From Aldrovandia affinis (taxonomy: Eukaryota > Chordata > Actinopteri > Notacanthiformes > Halosauridae): a stretch of DNA of 64,000 nt. The stretch lies in NCBI GenBank assembly GCA_029706075.1, contig JAINUG010000037.1, positions 1-64,000 on the forward strand, in the 5' to 3' direction. This document shows positions 42,065-55,700 of the stretch, piece after piece. The notes beneath the pieces were generated by a model. The model did no database searches, had not been told where the DNA came from, and was given only the letters and a program-made list of their open reading frames with translations. Position 1 is the stretch's first letter; every line of letters starts with the position of its first letter. The position numbers and the translations under genes are program-made.

Positions 42065-43879
42065 GGAGTGGTCACATGGCGGGGAGCCTCCCTTTTCATC
42101 CTCCGGGACGGTAACAACGAGCGCCCCCCCTGCCAAACCAGCACTTCTTGGGCTCCTTTCTACTCTCACTGCTCCTGAGATGGGGCCTCTTTGTCAGGGC
42201 GCTGTCAAGGAGAAGCCTTCTGAGACAGAACACTGACAACCATCCGCCCTCCTCCCCATCCTCCAGCTTTTCTCAAAATGTACTGTATCTTTCACACTCT
42301 TGCGCACACTCCTGCCATTTTTACTGAGCAAGTTGGTTGGATAACTGCACTCCATTTCTTGTTGAAGGATATATGTCCATCCGATAGTTTTTTCCATAAC
42401 ATGCTAATATTTTTTTCTTCTCCTGCCATCTAGTAAATGTATTTTTGGTGTCATGCTGGAAGACGTGAAAGCCCAACGCTGAAAGCGAAGTTTATGTTGA
42501 GGAAGTCCAGAGATAAAGGGCCCACCCATGCACCACCCATCATTATTACCATCATCATTATCATCATACCACGGGTGTAGTAAGATTCCTATCCCATGCA
42601 CTGATCCTCGATCAGTTTAAATGTTTTCACTTATGAGTCGGAGTGAGGATTAGTGCTGGGCCAGCTGATCCTGGGTCAGTTGTTGGGGGCAGAAATGACC
42701 CTGAACCACTTGTATGCAACACCAAAATCATCTGCCATCTGTCACATTTTTTGAACATATGTTGCATGGTCCTGCCTGAAAAAATCTATTAAATTATGGC
42801 CACTATGTTGACAGTGGTAGAGCACAGTTGGCCCTTTTCCTTCTAGGGGAAGGGTAGGTGTATCAGCCAGGGAATAGCAATAATTTGTCCAAAGTTAATC
42901 AAGTGCCCACAAGCTATCAGTTGTGGTCATTAAGCGATACTTCTCTTCTCTTATTGGAATTGGCTCTCTTCTGTAGTACTTTGTGGCCTGTAGGGCGTAA
43001 AATACGGTTTAGTTTTTCTTGAAGTTACTCGGGAGGCACAGCAGACGTTGGATAATTTTGCAATGCTCTGCCATCTGAAACTGGATATACTCCACTGTTC
43101 ATTTACTGTGTTTACTGTTTTTAGTGTTTGCTGTCGACACGTGACAGTTGTAGATGGTTATAACTCATGTCTTATTGCAATAACATGTATGCAATAGCAT
43201 AGGCTGCTATGTATGGATGCATTTTAATTTAGGGTTTTTTTTCAGGCAGCAAAGCTTCAGAGAAATCAGCCTTAATGTGTCAAACGAGCAATTTTGAGCA
43301 AACCCTTTACAATGCATCCTCATGCATTGTTGCTTTTTTTTTTGGTAAATGGTAATTCGATAATTTTAGTTTTCACATTGCTGGAAAACATCCGGGCCGT
43401 GTTTGGTTATGTAAGTAAAAAGTAATTTCCATGGGCGCATGAGTAGGAAACACCAGTGGTCCCACATAATTTTTATTTTTTAATTTTTTAAATTTTTTTA
43501 TTTTTTAAAGCTGTCAGCCAGCATTGCATTTGTCCCATTACACTTTATCCCATTTGAGGTCCTTGTTGTCAAAGTTTGTATGTTGTTTCTAATTTGTGTC
43601 ATGATTGTATTTGCTGTAGAAAGTGTTATTTGTTTGTTTATTGGTAGTTCAGTTCGGTCTGAAATTATGTTTTGACACAACCATGGCACAGCTGGCCTGT
43701 AAAACTGGAGAGAAACATCACTAGCCCTCTTTTCTCAGTCTAAACATTTGTCTTCTACACTTCGTGATTCTTATCTTTCTTCTTCTCACAACGTGCAATA
43801 CAACAAAGTGCCGTTTGCCTTGAGAAATAAGGTAACGTCTGATTAAGTCACCATTTTATAATCACTAAAAAGAAAGACA

Positions 43880-44110
43880 TTTACATTTGACATTTTAAGC
43901 AGTTAGCAGACGGTCTTATCCAGAGCGACTTGATGTGCATAAATACATGGTAGGAACAGGCTCTGGATAAGAGCGTCTGCCAAATGCCTGTAATGTAATG
44001 TAATGTAACAATCATTGTTCACGTATGAGATCAGCACAGTAATACCGCGATAGACATCGTTGTTGGCAGCTGCGTACCATACCTGCAACACTGGGAAGGA
44101 AAAAGTAAAA
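43880..44110 (-). repeat. L2-tailed repeat interrupted by a tiny L2-tail insertion
   Basis: Reverse-oriented copy of the repeat at 59580 ('ttagcagacggtcttatcc', 'agatcagcacagtaatac', 'gctgcgtaccatacctgcaa'). Between 43959 and 44010 it carries an extra plus-strand L2-type tail (ctctggataagagcgtctgc plus TGTAATGTAATG). The tail is bounded by the 4-bp duplication AACA (43955-43958 and 44007-44010). Confidence 0.8.
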
Positions 44111-46495
44111 TAAAACTTCCGCCTGAATGCAAATGGTAGGAAAACTCTAGTCTGACCTCTTACCCAATGACCTCTGACACACAAGTGATTGGTATACCTG
44201 AACAACTTCCGTGACAGATTTCCCTTTGCACTGTTTTGAGAGTCTCACTGACACAAAATAAATGTGTCTCACACAACCTGTGGTGATTATTATTACAACA
44301 GCGTATGGCAGTATTGTATTACGTTTCTCTTTTCAGTATGAAAAATGTGACATCGCTGGCAGATCTCACGAATTTAGAATCCAAACCCCTAATTTAAATG
44401 ATGGTGTCAAGAGGGCTCAGCTTTCTTAAAGCACGTGTAAATGTTTGTTCAGCTTTGTCACAGTAACGCATGCAGGTTTTCAGTCACAACATGTACTTAA
44501 ACCAAATTAGCAAGTGGAAAACTTTGTTTGACTGCAGCTAATTAGCACAGCTTATGTGGAATGGACAGAAAGGACCCTTACGAAAAAGTAATTATAGCAG
44601 TAATTAATTGTATAAAACTCCAGTAATATATTAATTTTATTTGTGATAGAAAATAAAACAAGAGTGCCAACACTACAAATAACCTTTTCTGCGCCTGGTC
44701 CAGAACATACTGTAATACTGTTACATACTGTTACATACTGTAGCATACAATTGCTCAGAGAAAAAGATTTTGTTTAAGTAATATGTTTTTCTCCAATAAG
44801 ATATGTGCTACAATTATTCAAACCCTTGTTTTCAGTAGTTTTTGCACCCTCCCCTCACAAGGATAACACAACTGAGTCATCTTATATAGTTTTCTTTAAT
44901 GAGATTGGTGTATCTTTTGTCCATTTCTTTGACCAGATTCTTTATGGAGGAATATAGATATGTTCACCAATCTCATAAATATGTTCAGTCATTATTTGTG
45001 TTACCATTTTTGATACAATATTCAGATGGCTTACTATTGATCTTTGATTCAGTTTGTATATGAGAACCCCTTTATGCATTATGTATAGTTGCTCTTTTTT
45101 TAAAAGTATGAAGATTGCAGTTTTTTGTCACAATATGGATTTGTTTGCTGCATGGTTGCTTTATAACTTCATGGCTTCTGTTACTGAATGTTTATTTAAT
45201 GACACTGTTCTAGTAATGGTCTTATATGTACATCAAGAAGAAAGTGAAAAAGTTTTGCGGTTTTTGTTTGTTTCTTTTTTAAGTCACAGACACCATTGTT
45301 CTTTTTCATTCATCTGCTCAGTGCAGTGAAAGGAATAACTACCAAGCTGCTTCTGTTAAAAATACTTTTATTACGCTGAAACAAAATTGTACATTGTAGT
45401 TTTTACATAAATAAAGTCTATTATGTGTTCACATTTTCTTTTATTGTGACACAATTTAAATACAAAACTTTTATGAACATAATATTTAGCGTGTCTATGT
45501 TCATATGAACAAATACGCAAATACCAATGAGAAACACATGCTATACACTGCATCAATATTTGAAATACTCATTTGCACTAAAATATGAATAATTGCACAG
45601 CCACAGAGATGAAAATAACAGTGGAGACAACTGGTTGCGGACGCTGAGTACACCAGCCACTCAGCCATCCACGGCGATGGGAATCTAATAAAATGTTTCT
45701 AAAGAACGCAATCGCTAAAGCTTGCGTAACGGTCATGTAGAATGTATGAGGCATGCTTTTTCACTCAGCCGTCTACACCCGACCACCCTGCCCCCACACC
45801 CCATGCAAGAGTTCAAGCTCCCAGGACTCAGTGAATAACGATCATGTCAGTTGTTGGAGGCAGCTGTGGAAGGCTTGCCCTCTGTGTGATGCGCTATTTA
45901 AATGCAATCAGATTCGCATGGTGCGGTAACATCGCCGTCATTGGAGGAAGGGCGACCACACTCTGATAGCTGGTTTCCGATTTCCTGTTGTTCAAACCCC
46001 CTACTTTGGCCCAGGCCCACGACACACTACTCTGGCACAGGAGTCCCCCCCAGGGACACACCAACACAATTTTATCAGCTTTCGGTCACGTTAACATCGA
46101 GGGCATCTGTTGAGGTGCGTGCCCCATGACATAAACATACCTTATGCTGGATGACACAAAAACCACTCCAAGAGAGAGCTCTGGCAACACGGTCACTCAG
46201 TCCTTCACCTGGTTGTGTCTCTCACTGGCACTGTATGCCGCCAGGAGGCCTCATGCCAAGCATTTCTGTTCTTTGTACATTCAGTTCCTAGATTACATCA
46301 AACGGGAGCAAATACACCACAATGAGTGTTGATCGAAGCCAGGAGCTAATCCATGCCAAGTTTGTTAGTAGGTCACGTTCCCTCAACTAGGTCACATTCT
46401 ACACCGAACTGCATTCGCCAACCGGTATGAGCGAATAATTAGGAATAATTAGGTGGAATAAGTATGGGATCATATCCCTTAATTGAGTTTCTTAA

Positions 46496-46698
46496 CCCAT
46501 TAAGACCTGGAGTGACGTTTAGGTCGCATCGATTTTGCGATTAATGAAATGAAATAGACGTGGGGAAATGAAGTGCACGTTGGTGTCGGCTTTTTTTTGA
46601 AATTTTTTCCAGAAAACCCTCAGGTTTTAAGAGGTTGTGTAGAATAATTGCTTAGGTTTTAATAGGCGTTTTTAGCAGGCATTTTAGGTCTGAATGGG
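46496..46698. mobile_element. piggyBac-type MITE (203 bp, TTAA target)
   Basis: Terminal inverted repeats CCCATTAAGACCT and AGGTCTGAATGGG, with one mismatch, are flanked on both sides by TTAA (46492-46495 and 46699-46702). The TTAA target and CCC start are the hallmarks of piggyBac elements. No coding capacity. Confidence 0.8.
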
Positions 46699-47266
46699 TT
46701 AAAATTGACAGTAGCTGCACATAAACTGTTTGTGTACTCCAAGTGTCATTTCTAGGAGCACATTTAGTCAGTTTTGATACAGCTCTATTGTGAACGGTGG
46801 AAATAATTAACAAGCAAAAACAAACACACAAAACAAAATCACATGCGACAGAGAAACCACACAGGCAAGCTCTGTTTGAACAACCTTGTGGCCCTCCCCT
46901 CTCCACCACCCCATCTGATAGGACAAGCCCCACGCCAATTGCCAAGCCGGGCAGTCGCTTATCACCAAGGTTACTACTGTAAACAGACTTACGTTCTGAG
47001 GGACTAAGCATGGTCTTCAAACAGTTCTAACAGGGAGGTGTGCCAAAGCATTTTGGAGAACAGTACAATTAGGCAAGAGCATTTTAGAATCGATTAATCA
47101 CAGCTTAAATAATAAAAATAGTTTTCTGAGATTGTATGGTATAATCCAAGCCTAACTGTTGGGATACCTTCAGTAACTCATATCAAAATGAAAGTTATTA
47201 CACTCTGATGGAACAAAATGAAACCTTTAACCGTCTCTTGGTAGTCTGATCCAGCGCCTCAGTGGG

Positions 47267-49708
47267 ATGTCGGAGGTAAGCTTGAGTGGCAGCGAGGCAG
47301 TGGAGGGCAGGAGGATGGTGGTAGAGCTGACCAGGGACGGCACGGAGGCTCTGAAGGTGGGCGACCACGAACAAGCCTTGTTCCTCTTCAAGGGGGCCTT
47401 CCGGTCATCCTGCGAGGAGCCCTCAGGACGGGGCCAAGGCGTCTGCCTGTTCAACCTGGGCGCGGCGTACGTGGCAGTGGGCAAGCCCAAGAAAGGCCTG
47501 AAGTGCTTTCAAAGATCCAGGCAGCATCATCAGGGGGCGGATGGCGATATGAACTTCAACGTCGGCGCCGCCTACGAGGGAGTGGGGCAGCTGGAAAAGG
47601 CGCTGCTGTTCTACCGGAGGGCAGTGAGGGGGTGCGGCCCCGCGGACGCCCTGCTCAAACTGGCCTACTGCTCCGCATCCACGGAGGATCACGTGACAGC
47701 GGGGCGGTCCTTCGCCCAGGCCGCTCGGGCATACAGGCTGGCCAATCAGAGGGAGGATGCGGCCATGGCTCTGCGGGAAGCGGCCAATCACACGATACGG
47801 AGCAGGGGGGCGGCGTCAGAGACGGAGGTGCTGCAGCTCCTGCGAGAGTGCCTGAGGGAATACTGGGAAGGGGTCGGAGATGCCGGCCTGAGAGGTAAGG
47901 CTGGCAGACACCCCTGATCCAGGATGCCTTGCAGGGTACATGCAGCCGTTAATGTGGGGGAGAGGTGACGATGATTCAGGGGGCCCTAGGCTGGACAGGG
48001 GGGTCCCAAAAAGTGTGTGGATTCAAGAAATTGCTTTTTCTTGTTAATTGAATAAAATAAAAATGCTATTCTTGACCAGCCAGAATCAGCACAGAATCAG
48101 CTGACCAGGCTATGCAAGAGGCTTGCGGAAGCACAGGCATTTAGCAGAGGCTCTTATCATACAATCCATTTATACAGCTGGATATTAACTGAAGCAATGT
48201 AGGTTAAATACCTTGCTCAAGAGTACAACGGCAGTGCCTCACCTGGGATCAGACTAGCTCTCCTGTAGTACTGTGTGGCATGTTGTGCGAGAAATTGTTG
48301 CTGGCTCACAGGTGAGTGTATCGCATGTGTTCAGCTGCAGTGCTCCCGGTGTGGGTGGTCGTGGCAAAGATAGAACTCGCAAGCTGCAAGTGGTGATTCC
48401 AATTTGGTAAGGAAAAAAATAAGGGATAACAATTGTTAAAAAATATATATACATCTGACCAATGGGTGGAGGGATACGTGAGGTGGAATTGTGGTATTCA
48501 CTCCAGCAGTGGCTGACTCGAGAAACACAACCAGCAATTAAAAAATTTAGGAGAAAATAAAAGAAGGGAACAAAAAGTGATAAAAAAGATTTTTAAAAAT
48601 GTAAAAATAAAAGGAAAATATGTTGGTAGAGTAGAGTCAGAGAGTAAAACAGCTACACACAACAAGCACTACAACCAATAACAAACCTAAGCATAAAGTA
48701 CTGTAAAATCAAAGACTAAGGACCCTGACTCAGCAATCCAGATAGTGGCCACAATAAAAGGTTTATCTTCTTATATTACCCTAATGTAAGTGACGTCTTT
48801 CTTTATGCTTATATTGATCACTTTTAGGACAATGGATGATGCATACACTGCAGACGTTGTTGTTTTTTAGATAGAAAGCCAGTCTTATGTTACAGGCATT
48901 TATTTTGGACTATTTAAAAAAATAAAAAAGATCTTTTGCCAAAGTATATAAGGTGCAAAATACATGAGATTTTATATATTGCATAAGCAATATATTTACA
49001 CAGTGAATCAGCTTTTTAAAGGTGCATTGTCATTGCATAAATATAAGAGACAGGATGTATAGACACAATTCTGTTTCAAGAAAACACAAAGGGTACAATC
49101 CACAGATCCATTCAGATTACATCTTTGGTATCTAATGACTCATTAACATTAAAAACACAGAACAGCAACCATTCATTTGACACTCTTACACCTTTGTAAG
49201 ATTATTCGGCATATTTAGAGCGCTGATGTTTTGCGGTTCATGATGGAGGGCCCATTTCCAAGAGAATGCAAAAGTCTTGAATCAATCAGAGTTTGGTGGA
49301 CCTCAGTGATTGATTTTTGTCAGCGTCTGGGTGACCTGCATCCTTCTTCATGAGATTCATCCGCCTGTTGACAAATGAGGATGAATTAATCAGTCGGTTC
49401 AAGTCAAAGTGGAGAAACAGCACACGCATAACCAAAAGGACTCAAGCTGAATCAAAACTGACCCAGTCACGCAATCCACTGTCACATTTATTCCCTAATG
49501 GATAAGTCAACAGGCCAAGTAAGACTACAGGGCCAGATTGTGTAAACAAAAGGTGCTTAGTTCTGTGTGTGAGAAAGATTGGTCTCCGGTGACCTTTGAA
49601 AGGCAATCATCAATTCCTGCATAGTGCATGAGATACAATAATAAAGGGAGCAAACGTCACCTTCTGTAGCGCATGCACAGAATGCTCACTTTTGCAAATG
49701 AATGAGCT

Positions 49709-49751
<43 letters not shown>

Positions 49752-52700
49752 AAAATCACTGCTTTATTGTTCTCCCTTGTAAGGACTGCTTATTTGGTGT
49801 GTGCTTGGTACATCCAACTGATCACCTTCCCTAACGTCCATTTTCAAATGCTTAACCTTTTCCAGAAAGCATAAAATTACTTTCCAGCTCATATTCAATG
49901 CATGATGAATGTTGAAAAACTACTCAACCTTTTACATCTTCATAACTTCATAAGAAGACCTATAAGAAGAATGAGAGGGACAGATTCCTGGTCTTAGGTC
50001 CAGAGATGGTCCCGCTAACTTTCTGTGCAATGAAGTGTGTGCACATGGACATAGAAATCCATTTTTGAGGCACTGTCACTTTAAATGAGATGGGAATGTT
50101 TAATTATTGTAATGTAATGTCAGCACCCTTGCCAGAATGGGTAGGGGGTAGTTAATGCACAACCTAGAGGTTGGCTATACGTGCATGAGCTGTCTCCATA
50201 ACCTCAGTAACACTCAGCATGTGTATGCAGTTCTATAGTCATGTATGCTTGAGTTAGTGCACAGGTGGATAAATGAATGTAGAAGTGAGGACACCAACAA
50301 CACCCTGTTCCATTCCTTGTTATTCTGCTTCTCCGTGTGCTGTTTAACTGGCTAGCCCCGCGCATGCTAGCAGAAGACTGTTACACATTGCTTGTAGACA
50401 CATCCCACACGTCCTGAGTTCCGAGCCTCACCTGTCAGTCTCCAGGTCTGCAGTGGAGTCTGGAAGTTCCTTCCTCCTGGTCTCGGGCAGCACGACGCAC
50501 ATAGCTCCGCCTGCTAGGGAGAGTCCACTGTACACCAGTATGGGAATCGTCCAGTGGTACGCTGCCAACATGTTGAGTATCGGAGATAGCATTCCTGCTA
50601 CTCGTGTTGCCATTGCACCTAAGCCATTGGCTGTTTGTCTAAAGAAAACACACAGGACACAAATAATCTTTGATACGAGCATTCACTGTGTGAAAGGAGG
50701 AGAAGTAGATATTACTTGTATAATTAATTAGTAAATTATTAGCATTCTTTTTTTGAGAAAATTTGTTTTCTGATCTTATCCCATTTTCTCCCACTTTAGT
50801 AGCCAATTACATCCTCTATTTTTCATGTCAATCCCCCCCTCGCAATTTGAGTTCACTGCCGTAGCCCTGTAACCGGTAGTGACAAAGGCGGAGTATTATC
50901 TCCTCCGAGAGGGCACTCGCCAGGCTGTCGACCGTCACTCCAGTACCATAGAGCCACTCCTGTGTGCAGTGAACTTCCTGTCGGCTTCCCTCCCCCCTCC
51001 CTGGGGCAGACAGCCAATCGCCGCCCCCGGTGGCACTCCCGGCCAGAGCCGACTCTGGCGCGGCCGGTGGGATCGAACCCTGGTCGCAGTGGCCAGCGTC
51101 GAACGTTGTAACCACGAGACCACCCGGGAGGCCCCAATTATTAGCATTCTTAGAATTAAGTAATTTTAAACAATGACTTGCGTTCTACAAGGTATTTTCT
51201 TGCTGTACCTAAGGCACTAATATCCACAGACAGTGCCTTGCAATAATCCAAAAGCCTGACTGTAGCCACGTGTTTTCATCCCACCATTCCAACAAAATGG
51301 AACGGAAGCAAAACAATGCAATACAAGCCTTATTTCCTTGGAGATAAATCCAAGGCCTCTACAAAGCAGTGGTCAGGGGAATACCGGATAGAGGTAGGGA
51401 ACAACTCCTGAACGTAGACGTTGCAGATTGTCCCTGCCCAGTTCATGAAAAACCTCCCTGCAGCAGCAAGCGTTGTAATGGCGATTGCGTTGTCTGCAAT
51501 GGAATCAGATAAAGCTCCTGTTCATCTGAGTGACACGAAAACCGGGACACAGGAGCACCCTTTTAATTCATCAGAAGTTAGCGGGATGTCTGTGGGATGT
51601 GATATCCGACCAGGACATTACATGTTAGAATCTCTGGTGGAATGCCACTGTTGCACCTTCGAGCAAAGTGTTTAACCTGAAATGTTCAAAAAAATATCCA
51701 GCTGTCTGAATGGATAGTATGTCAAATGTGAATCATCCCGGATAGAAATAGAAACCAATGAAGGCCAATAAATGATAACAATAAATTATAATTTCCTTAA
51801 AGATAATGATCTAAATTTATGTTTAGTGCCAGGTCCAGAGGTTCCTCTCACTCGTATCTGTGAGGCCAATAGGAAAATACAGCCCGCACACAAATTGTAT
51901 AGAACTTCTAAATCTGGAAGATGCACATTGACTGCAAGGCAGTTTGTGTTTTCATCTGATTCAATCTGCTCACATGTGTCCTTGACTTTGCCTAATGGAA
52001 TTAGTTAAGCGTTACAACATTTTTTATAATGTTAAGATAAGGACAAACTGCATCTGAGTCTTTGACACCGATGTACATAAAGTTGAAGTTTCAACAGTTC
52101 ATGACGTTACGGGATAAGCTGTATATACTGTATTTTATTTAGCCTAAACAATAGAAAATGATTATTTTATTGTATTTACTTTTTTTTTTAAATGTCACCC
52201 CCATTCCTACTGAATTTGGAATTGCCAATTCTTCTTCTTGATTCACCACTTTCCCACCCACACCAAGCAGAGAGCACCACAGCTGATGGACAAGTACTCA
52301 TCCAATGCACAAGCATGTGATTCAGTGACTATTTAACATCCTCCAGGGCACACTGTACAACAGGAGAGCACTAATGCCCATGGTTCTGTGTGGCTCAGTA
52401 GGTAGAGCGTGGCACTGACAACGCTTATGTTGCGGGTTCGATTCCCATTGGGACCACATATACTGAAAAAAAATTTATGCATTCACTACTATAAGTCGAT
52501 TTGGATAAAAGCTTCTGGTAAATGGCATATATACTGTATATATATGCCGATTGGAGGATAAATGGTGAACTCTTGGGGTTTCTATGACTACTCTTAAGGA
52601 CAGCAGAGGTATGGGCTCAGCTGAACATTATGATAGTTTAAAATATGTTTATTCTCACACAGGGGAGGTACAGTGAGTGCACACTGTTTGCCCAGTGATG

Positions 52701-55700
52701 ATCAGGTCATGTATTTTTCCAGAGACATACCTTGCGGAACAGCCAAGATCATCAGGCAGACAAATCCGCCCACCAGAAGGGTGAACACGAGGGATATCTT
52801 TCTCCCCACCGCCTCCAGTAGCCAGATGCAGAGTATTTGAGCCGGTATTTCAGTCATACCAAAGATGAGCTGGGTCAGGAAGATGTTTATGCCAAATTTC
52901 CCAACATTCAGGGTTAGGCAGTAGTAGGTCAGGTTTAGGGAAAACCTGATGTTACATGGAAAGACAAAAGAAACGGCATCTTAAAATTCATCAAACAAAA
53001 TTTGGTTTGAGACATATAGGGCCCTATTTTCGTGCCGGCGCTAAGCGGCGTTATGCCCTAGCGCAGGCGAATTGCCATTTTCGTCTGTTGCAAACGGAAT
53101 ATTTCCCGTCTCCGCCGAGTTTGGCAATTTCGTGGTTGAAGCAATGAAGGCATTTGAGCGACTATGGGTTGGGCAGCGCAATAGGGGGTGTGACAATGAA
53201 AACAGTCGGGCGATATGCAAGTTTGGTGCCAAATAATGAGTTTGCGTTAACGTAGACCACCTCTTAGCGCAAACGCTGGTGCTCTGTGCAATTTGGTGAC
53301 TTTATTGATGTGCACATATGAACATAAGGTTATCCGAAATCACATGAGAATGTTTTTTGAATATTGTGAATTTCCCCCCAGGTTGAGGCAAATCGTCCAA
53401 TCCATGGGTAACTTGCAAGCGTAATAAATTAAGCTAAAAACTATTTCACCACAGCTTGTGGTTATTCAATGCACGGACATGAAAGACTGAAGCCAGCAGG
53501 CCATCCATCGCTACCGTTGAGTAAGATACACCTGTTAAATAAATAATTGTTTGTATGCATGTTGTTTTTCTTATGTGAAAGGGTTTTATTCTTTCCATTT
53601 GCACTACAGAAAATGGAGTATATAATTGGACGCCGAAGGCGATACCGTGAGCGATACCCTGGGTTTGGTAGCCGGTGTTGGCCAGACGGCTATCAGTTTG
53701 GCTGTACATGCAGTTTCTTCCAGTCTTGTCCAACATGCAAATTTGTTTATTACTTTTCCTACACCCGACAGCCAGCAGAGAACTAAATAAGATTTTTTTA
53801 CATTAAGTTAGAAGAAAAGAAACGTTGTTTTTTAAGTTGGAAAGCCTACAAATAAGGAAAGAGATGGTAAAATAAAACACTTTCTTTTAACAATGTAGGT
53901 CTCAAAATATAAACGCAAATCATGAAAATAACGAATTAATGTAATGTTTTCCCCCTCTGATTTGCGCGCCAACTTTTCCGCACCTCCTCGCTCTCCTCTT
54001 GTGAGAAGCGCAAAACTGTCATGTATGTCAGGAAATTGCCAATTTGCTATAGCGTTAGCGTACTGGTATTTAAAGGGATAGAAAATATGTGTTCTGATTG
54101 GCCATTATGAAACCAAACCCCCACCACACCCACATGTACTTTCCAACCTCTTTTACAACTGCGCCGGAGGTGCACTATCGTCCTAAATCACAAAATTACC
54201 GAAATTGCGTTAGACGCCCGAAAGCGCCACCGTCTTCGCTTTGCGTCTGCGTTACCGACACCGCCCTAATTCACCAAAATATGGCCCATAGTGTTGCCTG
54301 CCAGTTTTTATCCCCCTTATTAATAAATATATAATTATATTTTAAAAATGACACATATATACTTCAAAATATAAAATGTTATGTTCAAAATCTATTTAAG
54401 CAACGCATTTCAAATATGTCAAATACACATTATAAAATACATCTCATATATTATCAGTGTAGAATTTGTACAGTATTTTCCTAAATATATTATGACACAT
54501 TCTACAATATATGCATAAAATTGTATTTCAACATACTATTACATATTTTACATATTACATTACATTATAAAGGACAATATGTAAAATTATTTAAGCATAA
54601 ATCTTACCATGAGAAGGCTAAGATTAAGAAATATTTTCGAAGCAGAGGTGAAGTGATGATATCCATTACAGTGCCTCTCTCTCCTTTTTTCTTGTTTGCA
54701 ACCTGCAGAAGAAATATTGGATGCTTTTGTGCTGTATTTGTGGCATAAATCGTATCTGACATTTGTTATTAACACCTCGCATGACTATAACTATCCACGG
54801 CCCCATGGTGACCCATGAATATGTCGATGACAGCAAAATGCATGCACACATCATCAAGCAAGAGGCCTCTACCATTCAATGACACTTTCTATGAAGGGTT
54901 CATACTGAGTCAATATGAAAAGTGTTTTTCCAAAACTCACTCAATCCACTTTGAGAAAATCAACATTTTTGTATATTTTAAATTGATGTCGTTTTTTCAT
55001 AACAAAAATCACCTTTTAACACTTAAATCCCTAATAATAATAGTGTAAAAGTAAAACTGCAAATATCTAACCATGTACAGAAAAATAATACCCACCTTGA
55101 TAAATATGGTTTATCAAAACTCACTCAGTCCACACTCTTTATGGTATGGTAATGAAACGCTCTTCATATGTTATGGTAATGGCACTTACAGTGTGAAGTG
55201 AATGTGCACTAATGCCTTCAGCCAACCAAAGGGCTACGACAGTTATGACACAATTTTCCTTTTTCAAGAGAAGCCGATGTCGTGCAAAAGTCAAACGACT
55301 CACAAAAGGTGTTCTTAAAATACCTTCTCCAGGATGTTGTCAGGAACTTTGCGTTTGTTGATGGCCGCTGCCTTGAGGATCAGCTTTGACGCCTCTTTTG
55401 TTTTACCGCTGCTCAGCAGCCACCGCGCAGACTCTGGAATCATCCTGCAGGATTATGGTAAAAAGATGAAATAGATGAACTGGGATCAAGTGTGTGGGGG
55501 CCAAGTGCCCAGAAAAAACTACTGCGACTAACGCAACATTGCACAACAGGGTTTTTCAATTGGGTCATGGTTATGCTGGGTATTCGGTACTATATATCGG
55601 GGGTATTCAAATCCAGGCCTCAAGGTCTACAGTGTCTGCAGGTATTTGCTCCAATCACACACTACACCACCTGATTTTGAATAATTAGTTTACCTCCCTG

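Larger units (their letters stand above)
42065..47266. other. aqp9 3' flank and intergenic sequence before ttc24
   Basis: No coding exon recognised. The first part must be the aqp9 3' UTR. Plus-strand AATAAA hexamers occur near 44257-44262 and at 45410-45415; either could be a polyadenylation signal, but neither is proven. The stretch also holds an L2-tailed repeat (43880-44110) and a piggyBac-type MITE (46496-46698). Confidence 0.5.

Noticed and set aside
47503..47898. 131-codon plus-strand frame overlapping ttc24
   Set aside because: A GC-rich shadow of the ttc24 exon; the in-frame TPR sequence is the supported reading.
52389..52460. Possible tRNA gene with box A and box B
   Set aside because: It is joined directly to a short body and an L2-type tail, so it is the head of a SINE.
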